Source: Undibacterium sp. CCC3.4 (lineage in GTDB: Bacteria; Pseudomonadota; Gammaproteobacteria; Burkholderiales; Burkholderiaceae_D). Taken from it: a stretch of 64,000 bases of DNA. Numbering within the stretch: position 1 is the first letter of the stretch; each line of letters begins with the position of its first letter. Below are positions 38,113 to 45,608 of the stretch, one piece after another. The notes under the pieces were generated by a model that saw only the letters and a program-made list of their open reading frames with translations, did no database searches and had not been told where the DNA came from. Where the stretch lies: positions 1,488,001-1,552,000 of the forward strand of contig NZ_CP133779.1 of NCBI RefSeq assembly GCF_034347425.1, given 5' to 3'. The position numbers and the translations under genes are program-made.

Positions 38113-39554
38113 ACGCTGTTGCGGCCGTTTTCTTTGGCTTGATACAGCGCTTGATCGGCCCGTTCAAACACACTGTCTTCCGTTTCATTATCGCGACAGG
38201 CGGCCACCCCCATGCTGACCGTAATCGCTAAGCGCGTGCGGGTCAGATCGGTGGTGCGGGAAAAATCATTGTTGGCAATGGTATTGCGTAAGTTTTCAGC
38301 AATCGAGGTCGCTTTTTCCAAGCCGCAATTTTTCAACAAAATCAAAAATTCCTCGCCACCCCAGCGACAGATGACGTCGCTTTCTCGCAACGAGCGCTTG
38401 GCGATTGCCGCGATTTCCTTCAAAACATGGTCACCGACCAGGTGTCCCTGCTTGTCATTCACCTTCTTGAAAAAATCGATATCCATCAGCACCGCACACA
38501 TAGGCTGACGCGAACGCTCGCTGTCGAGCAGGGCTTGCTGAAAAATGAAATCAAAGGCGTGGCGGTTCATCAGCTTGGTCAGCGTATCGGTACTGGCTGA
38601 TTTTTCCAAGCGTGCGTGGTAGCGCCGCACCGTCAGCCAAACCATGATGGTGATGAGCAAAGTGATGGCGGCCCCAATGGCCAGGTTAATCCAAAATATC
38701 TGTTGCAAGGCGCTGGTATCGCTGCTTTGCTCCACCAATAAATGCCAGCCCAGTTCCGGAATGTAACGGGCATTGAGCAGTACTGTGTTGCCATTATTTT
38801 GGTAGTCGAGATGCAGCGAGCTACGGTTTGCCAAAATTTGCGGGGCAAGTTGATCGAGACCATCGATGTCGCTTAAATTGGTGTCGCGGTTTTTCTTAGT
38901 GCTGCCCGCAAGCGCAATTTTGCCTTTGTTGTCGACAAAATAAATGGTGCTGTGAAAACGTTCTTGATTTCGATCAATCAGTTGCTTCATGGAATCAAAC
39001 GTCAAACCTATCCCGGTCACGCCGATAAATTTACCGTTGTAATCAAGGATGCGGTGGTTGATGAAAATCGTCATCGCATCATGATTGGCCGTATCAACGT
39101 CGACATTGGTTTCGTAGGCGGTTTTCAGCGCCTTGACGCGGTAAAACCACGCGTCGCGTGGTTCTTCCTGATGGATGGTTTTAAAATTACCGTTAGTATT
39201 ATAATAATTATGACTGAGATCAGAGACCAAAAAACTCGCCACAGCGTTGTTTTTGAACTTGATTTCTTTGAGATATTTGGCGATCTGCTCTTTATCTTCT
39301 TCGCCGCTGATCAACCAGTCGCGCACAAAGGTGTCATGCGCCATTTGTGACGACACATACACCGGCCGCAGAATATCTTTTTGGATTTCAGAATAGACAT
39401 TGTCACCCGTGATCGGCAGGGTTTGTTCCGACAGCGTCTGTTGCAGCATATCGCGCGAAACGACGAAGCCGACCAGCGTTGTGCTGACAAAACCACACAT
39501 CAGGATCAGGGACAGCCATACCAGCAAACCATATTTCTTGAATAAATTTTTCAT
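38097..39554 (-). CDS. Membrane-bound diguanylate cyclase with a periplasmic Cache sensor
   Basis: 485 residues from the ATG complementary to 39552-39554. TM1 near residues 8-30, a Cache-type periplasmic domain (FNHRILDYNGKFIGVTGIGLTF-like core), TM2 around LAIGAAITLLITIMVWL, then the GGDEF domain. The active-site motif is GGEEF in CRWGGEEFLIL, a catalytically permitted variant. RESD five residues before it is a product-inhibition I-site. It should make c-di-GMP in response to an extracytoplasmic small molecule; the ligand is unknown. Confidence 0.92.
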   Translation of the reverse strand: MKNLFKKYGLLVWLSLILMCGFVSTTLVGFVVSRDMLQQTLSEQTLPITGDNVYSEIQKDILRPVYVSSQMAHDTFVRDWLISGEEDKEQIAKYLKEIKFKNNAVASFLVSDLSHNYYNTNGNFKTIHQEEPRDAWFYRVKALKTAYETNVDVDTANHDAMTIFINHRILDYNGKFIGVTGIGLTFDSMKQLIDRNQERFHSTIYFVDNKGKIALAGSTKKNRDTNLSDIDGLDQLAPQILANRSSLHLDYQNNGNTVLLNARYIPELGWHLLVEQSSDTSALQQIFWINLAIGAAITLLITIMVWLTVRRYHARLEKSASTDTLTKLMNRHAFDFIFQQALLDSERSRQPMCAVLMDIDFFKKVNDKQGHLVGDHVLKEIAAIAKRSLRESDVICRWGGEEFLILLKNCGLEKATSIAENLRNTIANNDFSRTTDLTRTRLAITVSMGVAACRDNETEDSVFERADQALYQAKENGRNSVYFSE

Positions 39555-39663
39555 TGGCTGTAGACGCAACGTTAGCGGGGGGTCGGCTCAGATAATACTA
39601 TAAACTACAATTTTCCCCCTCACTATACAGGGTGTTTAAACTTGTTTTTTAGCAATAATGACG

Positions 39664-39694
39664 AAAAAAATGCCGCATACAGCGGCATTTTTTT
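39664..39694 (-). terminator. Rho-independent terminator after the glycine-zipper gene
   Basis: ATGCCGC (39670-39676) pairs with GCGGCAT (39682-39688) around ATACA. The stem is flanked by A7 and T7 on the + strand, so it can work in both directions. On the - strand it stands 26 bases after the stop of the glycine-zipper gene. Confidence 0.85.
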
Positions 39695-39719
39695 CACTTA
39701 AGTGGCTTTTTTGCGAATT

Positions 39720-40241
39720 TCAAGGACGCGGAGTCAGGGAAATATGCAGACGTAAGCGTGAACCTGGATCGTAAGGCATCACGGAAGTGTACGAGCGGCC
39801 GGCGTACTCATAAGTCACGGCATAGCCGTTATTGCGGGTTTGCCAGCTGTCGACATTGCGGCACTGACGCACCGGACGACTTTCGTAGCCGCCTTGGCCG
39901 CCGCTACCGTTGTTATCCATACGGTCGCCGACCAGCGCACCGGTGATGGCACCGGCGGCGGCGGCGGCAATGCGGCCATTACCGCCGCCGACTTGGCTAC
40001 CGAGCAAACCACCGGCTAAGCCGCCGAGCAAACCGCCGGCATTGCTGCGTTCTTGTGGCCGTTGCACGTTTTCGTATTCAGTTTGGCACTCCTGACGTGG
40101 TACATTAACTTGTTCCACTTGTGGCGTAACCTTGGTGACACGCGCATAATCTTCGAAGTCCGCGGCATGGGCTACAGGGAGAGTCAGGCTCAGGCCCAAC
40201 AGCGTGGTGCAGATAGAAAGTTGTTTCAAAGTGAGTTTCAT
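39720..40241 (-). CDS. Glycine-zipper 2TM-domain outer-membrane-associated protein
   Basis: 173 residues with a signal peptide (TTLLGLSLTLPVAHA). The middle has NAGGLLGGLAGGLLGSQVGGG and AAAAAGAITGALVGDRM, a glycine zipper 2TM domain. The C-terminal part YAVTYEYAGRSYTSVMPYDPG is often found with it. Such proteins (17-kDa surface antigen-like, YmgG/SlyB-like) sit at the outer membrane; their function is poorly known. The four Cys may form disulfides. It has its own terminator at 39664-39694. Confidence 0.85.
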   Translation of the reverse strand: MKLTLKQLSICTTLLGLSLTLPVAHAADFEDYARVTKVTPQVEQVNVPRQECQTEYENVQRPQERSNAGGLLGGLAGGLLGSQVGGGNGRIAAAAAGAITGALVGDRMDNNGSGGQGGYESRPVRQCRNVDSWQTRNNGYAVTYEYAGRSYTSVMPYDPGSRLRLHISLTPRP

Positions 40242-40394
40242 TGTATACCTCGATGCAAGTTGTCAGCGATTAGTACCTACATAACGTTTGAAGTTCCCGA
40301 AAAGTAGACAAGGGATATGTAAATATATGTATCAAGCGCATTCTTGCGGATGCTCTCCTTGCCCTTATATTAGAACATCAACTGAATTTTTCAA

Positions 40395-40415
40395 CGTTGG
40401 CACACTGTGCCAACG
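40395..40415. promoter_or_regulatory. 21-bp perfect palindrome upstream of the MAPEG gene
   Basis: CGTTGGCACA (40395-40404), one central C, then TGTGCCAACG (40406-40415). Ten-base arms without mismatch, ending 16 bases before the ATG at 40432 and close to the AGGGAG ribosome site (40421-40426). It may be an operator or an mRNA hairpin masking translation. The binding factor is not recognised. Confidence 0.5.
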
Positions 40416-40431
40416 AAGCAAGGGAGTACGC

Positions 40432-40821
40432 ATGACCGTATTATGGACTTCATGGATCACCGTCGCGGTGTGTGGCCTGTACTTTTGGACCGTGGTCGAA
40501 GTGGGTAAGGCGCGCAAACGCCACGCGGTACCGGCACCGTCGATGGTCGGGCCGGACGGTTTTTTGCGCGCGCTGCGGGTACAGGGCAATACGGTGGAAC
40601 AATTAGTCTTGTTTTTACCCGCCTTGTGGCTGTGTGCGATCTGGTACAGCGATCATGCGGCCGCAGTAGCCGGGGCGGTCTGGGTGTGCGGTCGTATCCT
40701 GTATGCGCGCGCGTATCTGCAAGATGCGGCTAAGCGCGGACCCGGTTTCATCATCGCCTTACTCGCCACGCTGGCCTTGCTGCTCGGTGCGGTGCTCGGC
40801 TTATCCGGCTTACTCAAATAA
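40432..40821 (+). CDS. MAPEG-family membrane protein
   Basis: 129 residues from ATG 40432 with AGGGAG five bases upstream; a longer in-frame ORF from 40288 lacks support. Four hydrophobic segments. LRVQGNTVEQLVLFLPALWL, WVCGRILYARAY are MAPEG landmarks (membrane-associated proteins in eicosanoid and glutathione metabolism). Bacterial members may have glutathione transferase or peroxidase activity, which would fit the two glutathione synthesis loci in this window; activity is not proven by sequence. It is followed 16 bp later by the AI-2E-type gene. Confidence 0.85.
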   Translation: MTVLWTSWITVAVCGLYFWTVVEVGKARKRHAVPAPSMVGPDGFLRALRVQGNTVEQLVLFLPALWLCAIWYSDHAAAVAGAVWVCGRILYARAYLQDAAKRGPGFIIALLATLALLLGAVLGLSGLLK

Positions 40822-40837
40822 TTTCCTATAATTTCTT

Positions 40838-41848
40838 ATGAACAATAGCAAACTCAGTCACGCCGACACGGCTTCTTATCTGCTGGCGGCACTGGCGCTG
40901 TTGCTGGTGCTCAAAGCCGGCTTACTGGTGGCTTTGTTTTCCGGCTTACTGATGTTCTCGGCCATCCACCGCACGGCACCGCTGATCGCGCGCCGCTTCA
41001 GCCGGCGCCAGCCGCGCATGATTGCGGTGGCCTTGCTGTCGGCGCTGCTGATGGCCGCGCTGGTCGTCAGTATTTGGGGCATTCATGTGTTTTTGCGCAG
41101 TGACAGCGGCAATTTGCATAATCTGTTGCAACGCTTGGCCGACATCATTGACGCCTCGCGCAGCCAAGTGCCGGAGTGGGTCAGTACTTACTTCCCTGAT
41201 GATGTCGTGGCGCTGCAGGAAATGATCACGCTGTGGTTGCGTGAACATGCCAGTGAAGCGAAGTTGATCGTGCCGGAAGCCGGTCATTTGTTAGTGCACT
41301 TGTTGCTAGGTATGATTATCGGCGTCCTGGTGGCCTTGCGCGACATGAATGGGGATGGTCAAGCCAAGCCGTTTGCGGCCGCCTTATTGCAAAGACTGAG
41401 AAACCTCAGCCTCTTGTTTGAAAAAATCGTGTTCGCCCAAGTACAAATTTCCCTTATTAATACTGTGCTGGCCGCCATCTATTTGTTAGTGATTCTGCCA
41501 CTGTCCGGGGTCCATCTGCCGCTGACCAAGACCATGATCGCCATCACTTTCTTGGCCGGCTTGATTCCTGTTGCCGGCAATATTGTCTCGAATTCTTTGC
41601 TGGTCATCATTGCTTTGTCGCATTCTCTCAACATCGCCATCAGCTCTTTGTTATTCATGGTTTTGATTCACAAGGCCGAGTATTTTCTCAATGCCCGTAT
41701 CATTGGCGCACAGGTGAATGCGCGCGCTTGGGAGTTGCTTACCGCGATCTTGGTGTTTGAAACCCTGTTCGGTGTGCCCGGCTTGGTGGCAGCACCGGTG
41801 TTCTATGCTTATCTGAAAAAAGAATTAAGCGATCGAGGTTTGGTATGA
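40838..41848 (+). CDS. AI-2E-family (PerM-like) transporter
   Basis: 336 residues with about eight membrane segments. A pair of N-terminal helices is followed by a soluble stretch (about 85-150) and the conserved C-terminal block (FLAGLIPVAGNIVSNSLLVI, ALSHSLNIAISSLLFMVLIH, VFETLFGVPGLVAAPVFYAYLK). Members export or transport small molecules or ions; very few have known substrates, and the AI-2 name does not prove quorum-signal transport. Probably co-transcribed with the MAPEG gene. Confidence 0.87.
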   Translation: MNNSKLSHADTASYLLAALALLLVLKAGLLVALFSGLLMFSAIHRTAPLIARRFSRRQPRMIAVALLSALLMAALVVSIWGIHVFLRSDSGNLHNLLQRLADIIDASRSQVPEWVSTYFPDDVVALQEMITLWLREHASEAKLIVPEAGHLLVHLLLGMIIGVLVALRDMNGDGQAKPFAAALLQRLRNLSLLFEKIVFAQVQISLINTVLAAIYLLVILPLSGVHLPLTKTMIAITFLAGLIPVAGNIVSNSLLVIIALSHSLNIAISSLLFMVLIHKAEYFLNARIIGAQVNARAWELLTAILVFETLFGVPGLVAAPVFYAYLKKELSDRGLV

Positions 41849-41925
41849 TTCAGTGCAATAATATGGGGTAAGGGAAAAAAGACGACGTCATCCTTATTTT
41901 TACCATCACTCTGAAGAAACTCATC

Positions 41926-42237
41926 ATGATTCTGGAAATCGCCGATATACGCATTCAACCCGGCCAGCAAGCCGCTTTTGAATTGGCCATACAACGCGGA
42001 GCGAATGAAGTGATCGCTCAAGCGGAAGGTTTTTGTGGTTTTAAAATCAATAAAGGCATTGAGTCGCCGGAACGTTATGTGCTGATGATTTACTGGGCCA
42101 CGCTGGAAAATCACACTGTTGATTTCCGGCAATCAGAAGCATTCAGCCAATGGCGCGCCATCGTCGGCCCATTTTTCGCCGCAGCACCGGTGGTCGAGCA
42201 CTTCGATTTACTGGCCAAATCTCCCTCTGCAGCGTAG
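41926..42237 (+). CDS. Antibiotic biosynthesis monooxygenase (ABM)-domain protein
   Basis: 103 residues, one ferredoxin-like ABM domain. ILEIADIRIQPGQQAAFELAI, EGFCGFKINKGIESPERYVLMIYWATLENHTVDFRQSEAF and VEHFDLL follow the family pattern. Members act as dimeric cofactor-free monooxygenases or unknown stress proteins. It is a single gene 77 bp after the transporter; 124 bp separate it from the glutathione genes. Confidence 0.83.
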   Translation: MILEIADIRIQPGQQAAFELAIQRGANEVIAQAEGFCGFKINKGIESPERYVLMIYWATLENHTVDFRQSEAFSQWRAIVGPFFAAAPVVEHFDLLAKSPSAA

Positions 42238-42304
42238 GTTTATTGCCAAGCACGTCTTGATTCTGGCACTTTCATCCCAACTTAGCACAGTCATCAAGAC
42301 AGCG

Positions 42305-42325
42305 GCAGGCCGTTATTCGGCCTGC
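42305..42325 (+). other. Perfect hairpin in the leader of the second glutamate-cysteine ligase gene
   Basis: GCAGGCCG (42305-42312), loop TTATT, CGGCCTGC (42318-42325). No T-tract follows, so it is not a standard terminator. It lies 36 bases before the ATG at 42362 and might affect translation or RNA stability. Confidence 0.45.
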
Positions 42326-42361
42326 ACCAGCGCTGCACGCAGCAACATCTAAAAGGTCAAT

Positions 42362-43660
42362 ATGGTTCCGCATTTGGTCACGGCTTTGAACGGGCCTCTG
42401 CTCGATTTAGAAAAAAAAATACTCGAAGCAACACCGGCGATAGAGCGCTGGTTTCGCTTGGAGTGGCAAGAGCACACGCCCCCCTTCTATTGTTCTGTCG
42501 ATTTACGCAACGCCGGCTTCAAGCTCGCGCCGGTCGACACCAATCTGTTTCCGGGCGGATTCAATAATCTCGCCCCTGAAATGCTGCCCTTGGCCGTGCA
42601 AGCGGCGATGGCGGCGATAGAAAAATATTGTCCCGACGCGAAAAACTTGTTGCTGATCCCGGAAAACGACACCAGCAACCCTTGTTATCTGCAACATATT
42701 GCCCGGACCATGCAGATTTTCCGTCAGACTGGCCTCAATGTCCGCCTCGGTGCCTTGTCCTCCGACATCACTGAACCTACCCCGATTGACTTGCCAGACG
42801 GCAGCCAATTGATACTCGAACCGCTGATTCGTTCACCCAACGGTCGCCGGCTCGGCTTGGAAAATTTCGACCCGTGTACAATTGTACTCAATAATGATTT
42901 GTCGACCGGCATACCAGGCATTTTGGAAGACCTCAACGAACAGACCTTATTGCCGCCTTTGCATGCCGGTTGGGCCCTGCGGCGCAAGAGCAATCACTTT
43001 TCAGCCTATGATGAAGTGGTCAAAAAGTTCGCCAAAATGGTCGATATCGACCCGTGGATGTTGAATCCCTACTTCATCAAAGTGGTTGGGGTGAATTTTA
43101 AAGAACGCACCGGCGAAGATGCCTTGGCCGCTGCGGTCGATACCGTGTTGGCGAAAATCCGCAAAAAATACAAAGAATACGGTATCAAAGAAAAACCCTT
43201 TGTCATCGTCAAAGCCGATGCCGGCACTTATGGCATGGGCATCATGACGGTGCATGATGCGAGTGAAGTTCGTGATCTTGATCGCACGCAGCGCAACACC
43301 ATGTCGGTGATCAAAGTTGGCATGGAAGTACGTGATGTGATTGTTCAAGAAGGCGTTTATACTTTTGAACAGATCAAAGATGCCGTGGCTGAACCGGTCG
43401 TGTATATGATCGATCGCTATGTGGTCGGCGGCTTTTATCGCTTTCATGCCGGTCGTGGTGTCGATGAAAATCTGAATGCGCCGGGCATGCACTTTGTGCC
43501 GCTGGCCTTTGCGCAGCAGCCTGCGGTACCGGATGTGAAGGCCAAACCGGGCGCGGCCACTCCTAACCGTTTTTACTTGTACGGTGTGGTGGCGCGCTTG
43601 GCTTTGTTGGCGGCCTCGCTGGAAATGGAAAGAACTGATCCGAATCCGGAAATTTATTAA
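42362..43660 (+). CDS. gshA: Glutamate-cysteine ligase, Acidithiobacillus-type (TIGR02049-like)
   Basis: 432 residues, unrelated in sequence to the E. coli-type enzyme at 21655-23271. Recognised by FKLAPVDTNLFPGGFNNL, LIPENDTSNPCYLQHI, FVIVKADAGTYGMGIMTVHD (ATP-grasp-like core) and IDRYVVGGFYRFHAGRGVDENLNAPG. This form is the common one in Burkholderiales and is normally paired with gshB, as here (39 bp gap). It makes gamma-glutamylcysteine. Confidence 0.92.
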   Translation: MVPHLVTALNGPLLDLEKKILEATPAIERWFRLEWQEHTPPFYCSVDLRNAGFKLAPVDTNLFPGGFNNLAPEMLPLAVQAAMAAIEKYCPDAKNLLLIPENDTSNPCYLQHIARTMQIFRQTGLNVRLGALSSDITEPTPIDLPDGSQLILEPLIRSPNGRRLGLENFDPCTIVLNNDLSTGIPGILEDLNEQTLLPPLHAGWALRRKSNHFSAYDEVVKKFAKMVDIDPWMLNPYFIKVVGVNFKERTGEDALAAAVDTVLAKIRKKYKEYGIKEKPFVIVKADAGTYGMGIMTVHDASEVRDLDRTQRNTMSVIKVGMEVRDVIVQEGVYTFEQIKDAVAEPVVYMIDRYVVGGFYRFHAGRGVDENLNAPGMHFVPLAFAQQPAVPDVKAKPGAATPNRFYLYGVVARLALLAASLEMERTDPNPEIY

Positions 43661-43699
43661 TCGCGCCGGGATTTCCCGGCCTTCTTGCAGAGTATGGCT

Positions 43700-44656
43700 A
43701 TGAAAATTGCATTTCTGACTGATCCGCTGGTGCAGTTCAAGACGTATAAAGACACTACCTTCGCCATGATGCGCGAGGCCGCTCGGCGTGGCTACAGCGT
43801 GTATGCCTTCGGTGCGGAAGATTTGGCGCTCGAAAGCGGCCAAGTGGTAGCGCGTATTCGCCACATTACCCTGACCGGCGATGAACACGACTGGTTCCGC
43901 GCCGACGCCGCGGTCACGCTGGCCTTGAGTGAATTCGATGCCGTGTTGCAGCGCAAAGATCCACCGTTTGACATGGAATACATCTACGCCACGTATTTGC
44001 TGGAAATCGCCGAGCGTGCCGGTGCCAGAGTATTCAATAAATCGGCGGCGATTCGCAATAACAATGAAAAACTCAGCATCACCGGGTACAGCCAATTTAC
44101 CACCCCGACCTTGGTGACGCGTGACGAGCAACGTATCCGCGACTTCCAGCGTGAGCACGAAGATATCATCCTCAAGCCGCTCGATGGCATGGGCGGTGCC
44201 GGGATTTTCCGCATTCGCGCCGATGCAATGAATCTCGGCTCCGTCATCGAAACCCTGACCTTGAACGGTAGCCGGACCATCATGGTACAGCGCTATATTC
44301 CGGAAATCGTTGACGGTGACAAACGTATCCTGCTGATCGGTGGGAAAGTGGTGCCGTTTGCACTGGCACGCATTCCACAGAACGGCGAAGTACGTGGCAA
44401 TTTGGCCGCCGGCGGCCTTGGTGTGGCGCAAGAATTGTCGGCGCGGGATCTTGAGATTGCACAGACTTTAGCACCGGAACTGTATCAAAAGGGCTTGTTG
44501 CTGGTAGGATTGGATGTGATCGGTTCTTGTTTGACTGAAATTAATGTCACCAGTCCAACTTGCTTCCAGGAAATTACTACGCAAAAAGGCTTTGATGTGG
44601 CCGCCATGTTCATCGATGCGCTCGAAGTCGCCCTCACCGAGGCGGCGGCGGGCTAA
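43700..44656 (+). CDS. gshB: Glutathione synthetase
   Basis: 318 residues from ATG 43700, chosen over ATG 43694 and TTG 43685 because AGAG is then properly spaced and MKIAFLTDPLVQFKTYKD is the usual N-terminus. ATP-grasp enzyme joining glycine to gamma-glutamylcysteine. DPPFDMEYIYATYLLE, IILKPLDGMGGAGIFRI and INVTSPTCFQEI are family landmarks. Next in the operon come the phosphotransferase genes. Confidence 0.95.
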   Translation: MKIAFLTDPLVQFKTYKDTTFAMMREAARRGYSVYAFGAEDLALESGQVVARIRHITLTGDEHDWFRADAAVTLALSEFDAVLQRKDPPFDMEYIYATYLLEIAERAGARVFNKSAAIRNNNEKLSITGYSQFTTPTLVTRDEQRIRDFQREHEDIILKPLDGMGGAGIFRIRADAMNLGSVIETLTLNGSRTIMVQRYIPEIVDGDKRILLIGGKVVPFALARIPQNGEVRGNLAAGGLGVAQELSARDLEIAQTLAPELYQKGLLLVGLDVIGSCLTEINVTSPTCFQEITTQKGFDVAAMFIDALEVALTEAAAG

Positions 44657-44674
44657 ATTTTTTATGTAGCGCAG

Positions 44675-44695
44675 GCAGACGCAGCGCGCGTCTGC
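44675..44695 (+). other. Intergenic hairpin between gshB and the EIIA gene
   Basis: GCAGACGC (44675-44682), loop AGCGC, GCGTCTGC (44688-44695). An 8-bp perfect stem 16 bases before the EIIA start. No T-tract, so it is more likely a processing or stability element than a terminator. Confidence 0.4.
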
Positions 44696-44711
44696 AGACA
44701 GAGAAATTACT

Positions 44712-45119
44712 ATGGTTGCCATTTTATTGATGACGCATGCGCCGCTGGGATCGGCCTTCATTGCCGCTGCCACCCATGTGTTTCGTGGCCGGCCGGAACG
44801 GCTCGAAGCCATCGATGTGCAGGCTGATCAAAACACCGATGAAGTCAATCAACTCGCGCGTGCCGCCGTCGAACGACTCAATGACGGTTCGGGCGTGCTG
44901 GTAATGACCGACATCATGGGAGGCACGCCATCGAATTGTTGCCGCGCTTTGGGTGAGCCCGATCAAGTGGCGATTATCGCCGGCATCAGTTTGCCGATGT
45001 TGTTGCGTGCCATCACTTACCGCAGCGATGTACTCGATGTGGTGGTGGAAATGGCGCTGGCCGGCGGGCAAAATGGTGCGCTGCGCATCGATAACCGGGT
45101 GCGCTTGGGGCCGAATTGA
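44712..45119 (+). CDS. PTS EIIA component, mannose/fructose family
   Basis: 135 residues, EIIA-Man fold. The phosphorylatable His9 lies in LLMTHAPLG, and VLVMTDIMGGTPSN is conserved. No EIIB, EIIC or EIID gene is present. The protein therefore probably acts as a regulatory phosphoryl acceptor rather than in sugar uptake, as generally proposed for incomplete PTS in betaproteobacteria. It is followed by ptsH and ptsI. Confidence 0.9.
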   Translation: MVAILLMTHAPLGSAFIAAATHVFRGRPERLEAIDVQADQNTDEVNQLARAAVERLNDGSGVLVMTDIMGGTPSNCCRALGEPDQVAIIAGISLPMLLRAITYRSDVLDVVVEMALAGGQNGALRIDNRVRLGPN

Positions 45120-45239
45120 ATGAACTGACTGCGCGCTTGGCGCGCAATGGTGTTGCATAAATGCGTGGTCATGGTGTAAAAGTCTGCTTGAGGCCATCTC
45201 ACTGAGGCCATCTCACGCCATCGAATTAGAAAGCAAAGC

Positions 45240-45509
45240 ATGATTCAAAAAGAAATCGAAATCGTTAATAAATTAGGCTTGCACGCGCGTGCCTCAGCAA
45301 AATTCACGCAAACCGCCAGCAAATTCAAATGCGAAGTCTGGGTGACACGCAACAGTCGCCGCGTCAACGGCAAATCCATCATGGGCGTCATGATGTTGGC
45401 TGCCGGCAAGGGTAGTAAAATTATGCTCGATACCGAAGGTGTCGACGAGCTGGAATGCATGGAAGCCATGCAAGCCTTGATCAGTGACAAATTTGGCGAA
45501 GGCGAATAA
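45240..45509 (+). CDS. ptsH: Phosphocarrier protein HPr
   Basis: 89 residues. His15 in KLGLHARASAKF accepts phosphate from EI, and Ser46 in GKSIMGVMML is the site used by HPr kinase. Both are intact, so ATP-dependent regulation by HprK (encoded elsewhere if present) is possible. It lies 120 bp after EIIA and 99 bp before ptsI. Confidence 0.95.
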   Translation: MIQKEIEIVNKLGLHARASAKFTQTASKFKCEVWVTRNSRRVNGKSIMGVMMLAAGKGSKIMLDTEGVDELECMEAMQALISDKFGEGE

Positions 45510-45608
45510 GCATTCGACTCGGTCAATGACGCAACCGTGGTAGAATTAATAACAAGATTGCCTTTTTATTAATTCATTAAGTATATTTGCAACTTAGGGA
45601 GACTCGGC

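Noticed and set aside
40397..40412. TGGCAC resembling a sigma54 -24 element
   Set aside because: The -12 TTGC element is absent at the required distance; the sequence is fully explained as part of a palindrome.
43001..44431. 476-codon open frame on the - strand
   Set aside because: It lies antisense to gshA and gshB, which carry conserved motifs throughout; the translation shows no recognisable domain and is a shadow of biased codon use.
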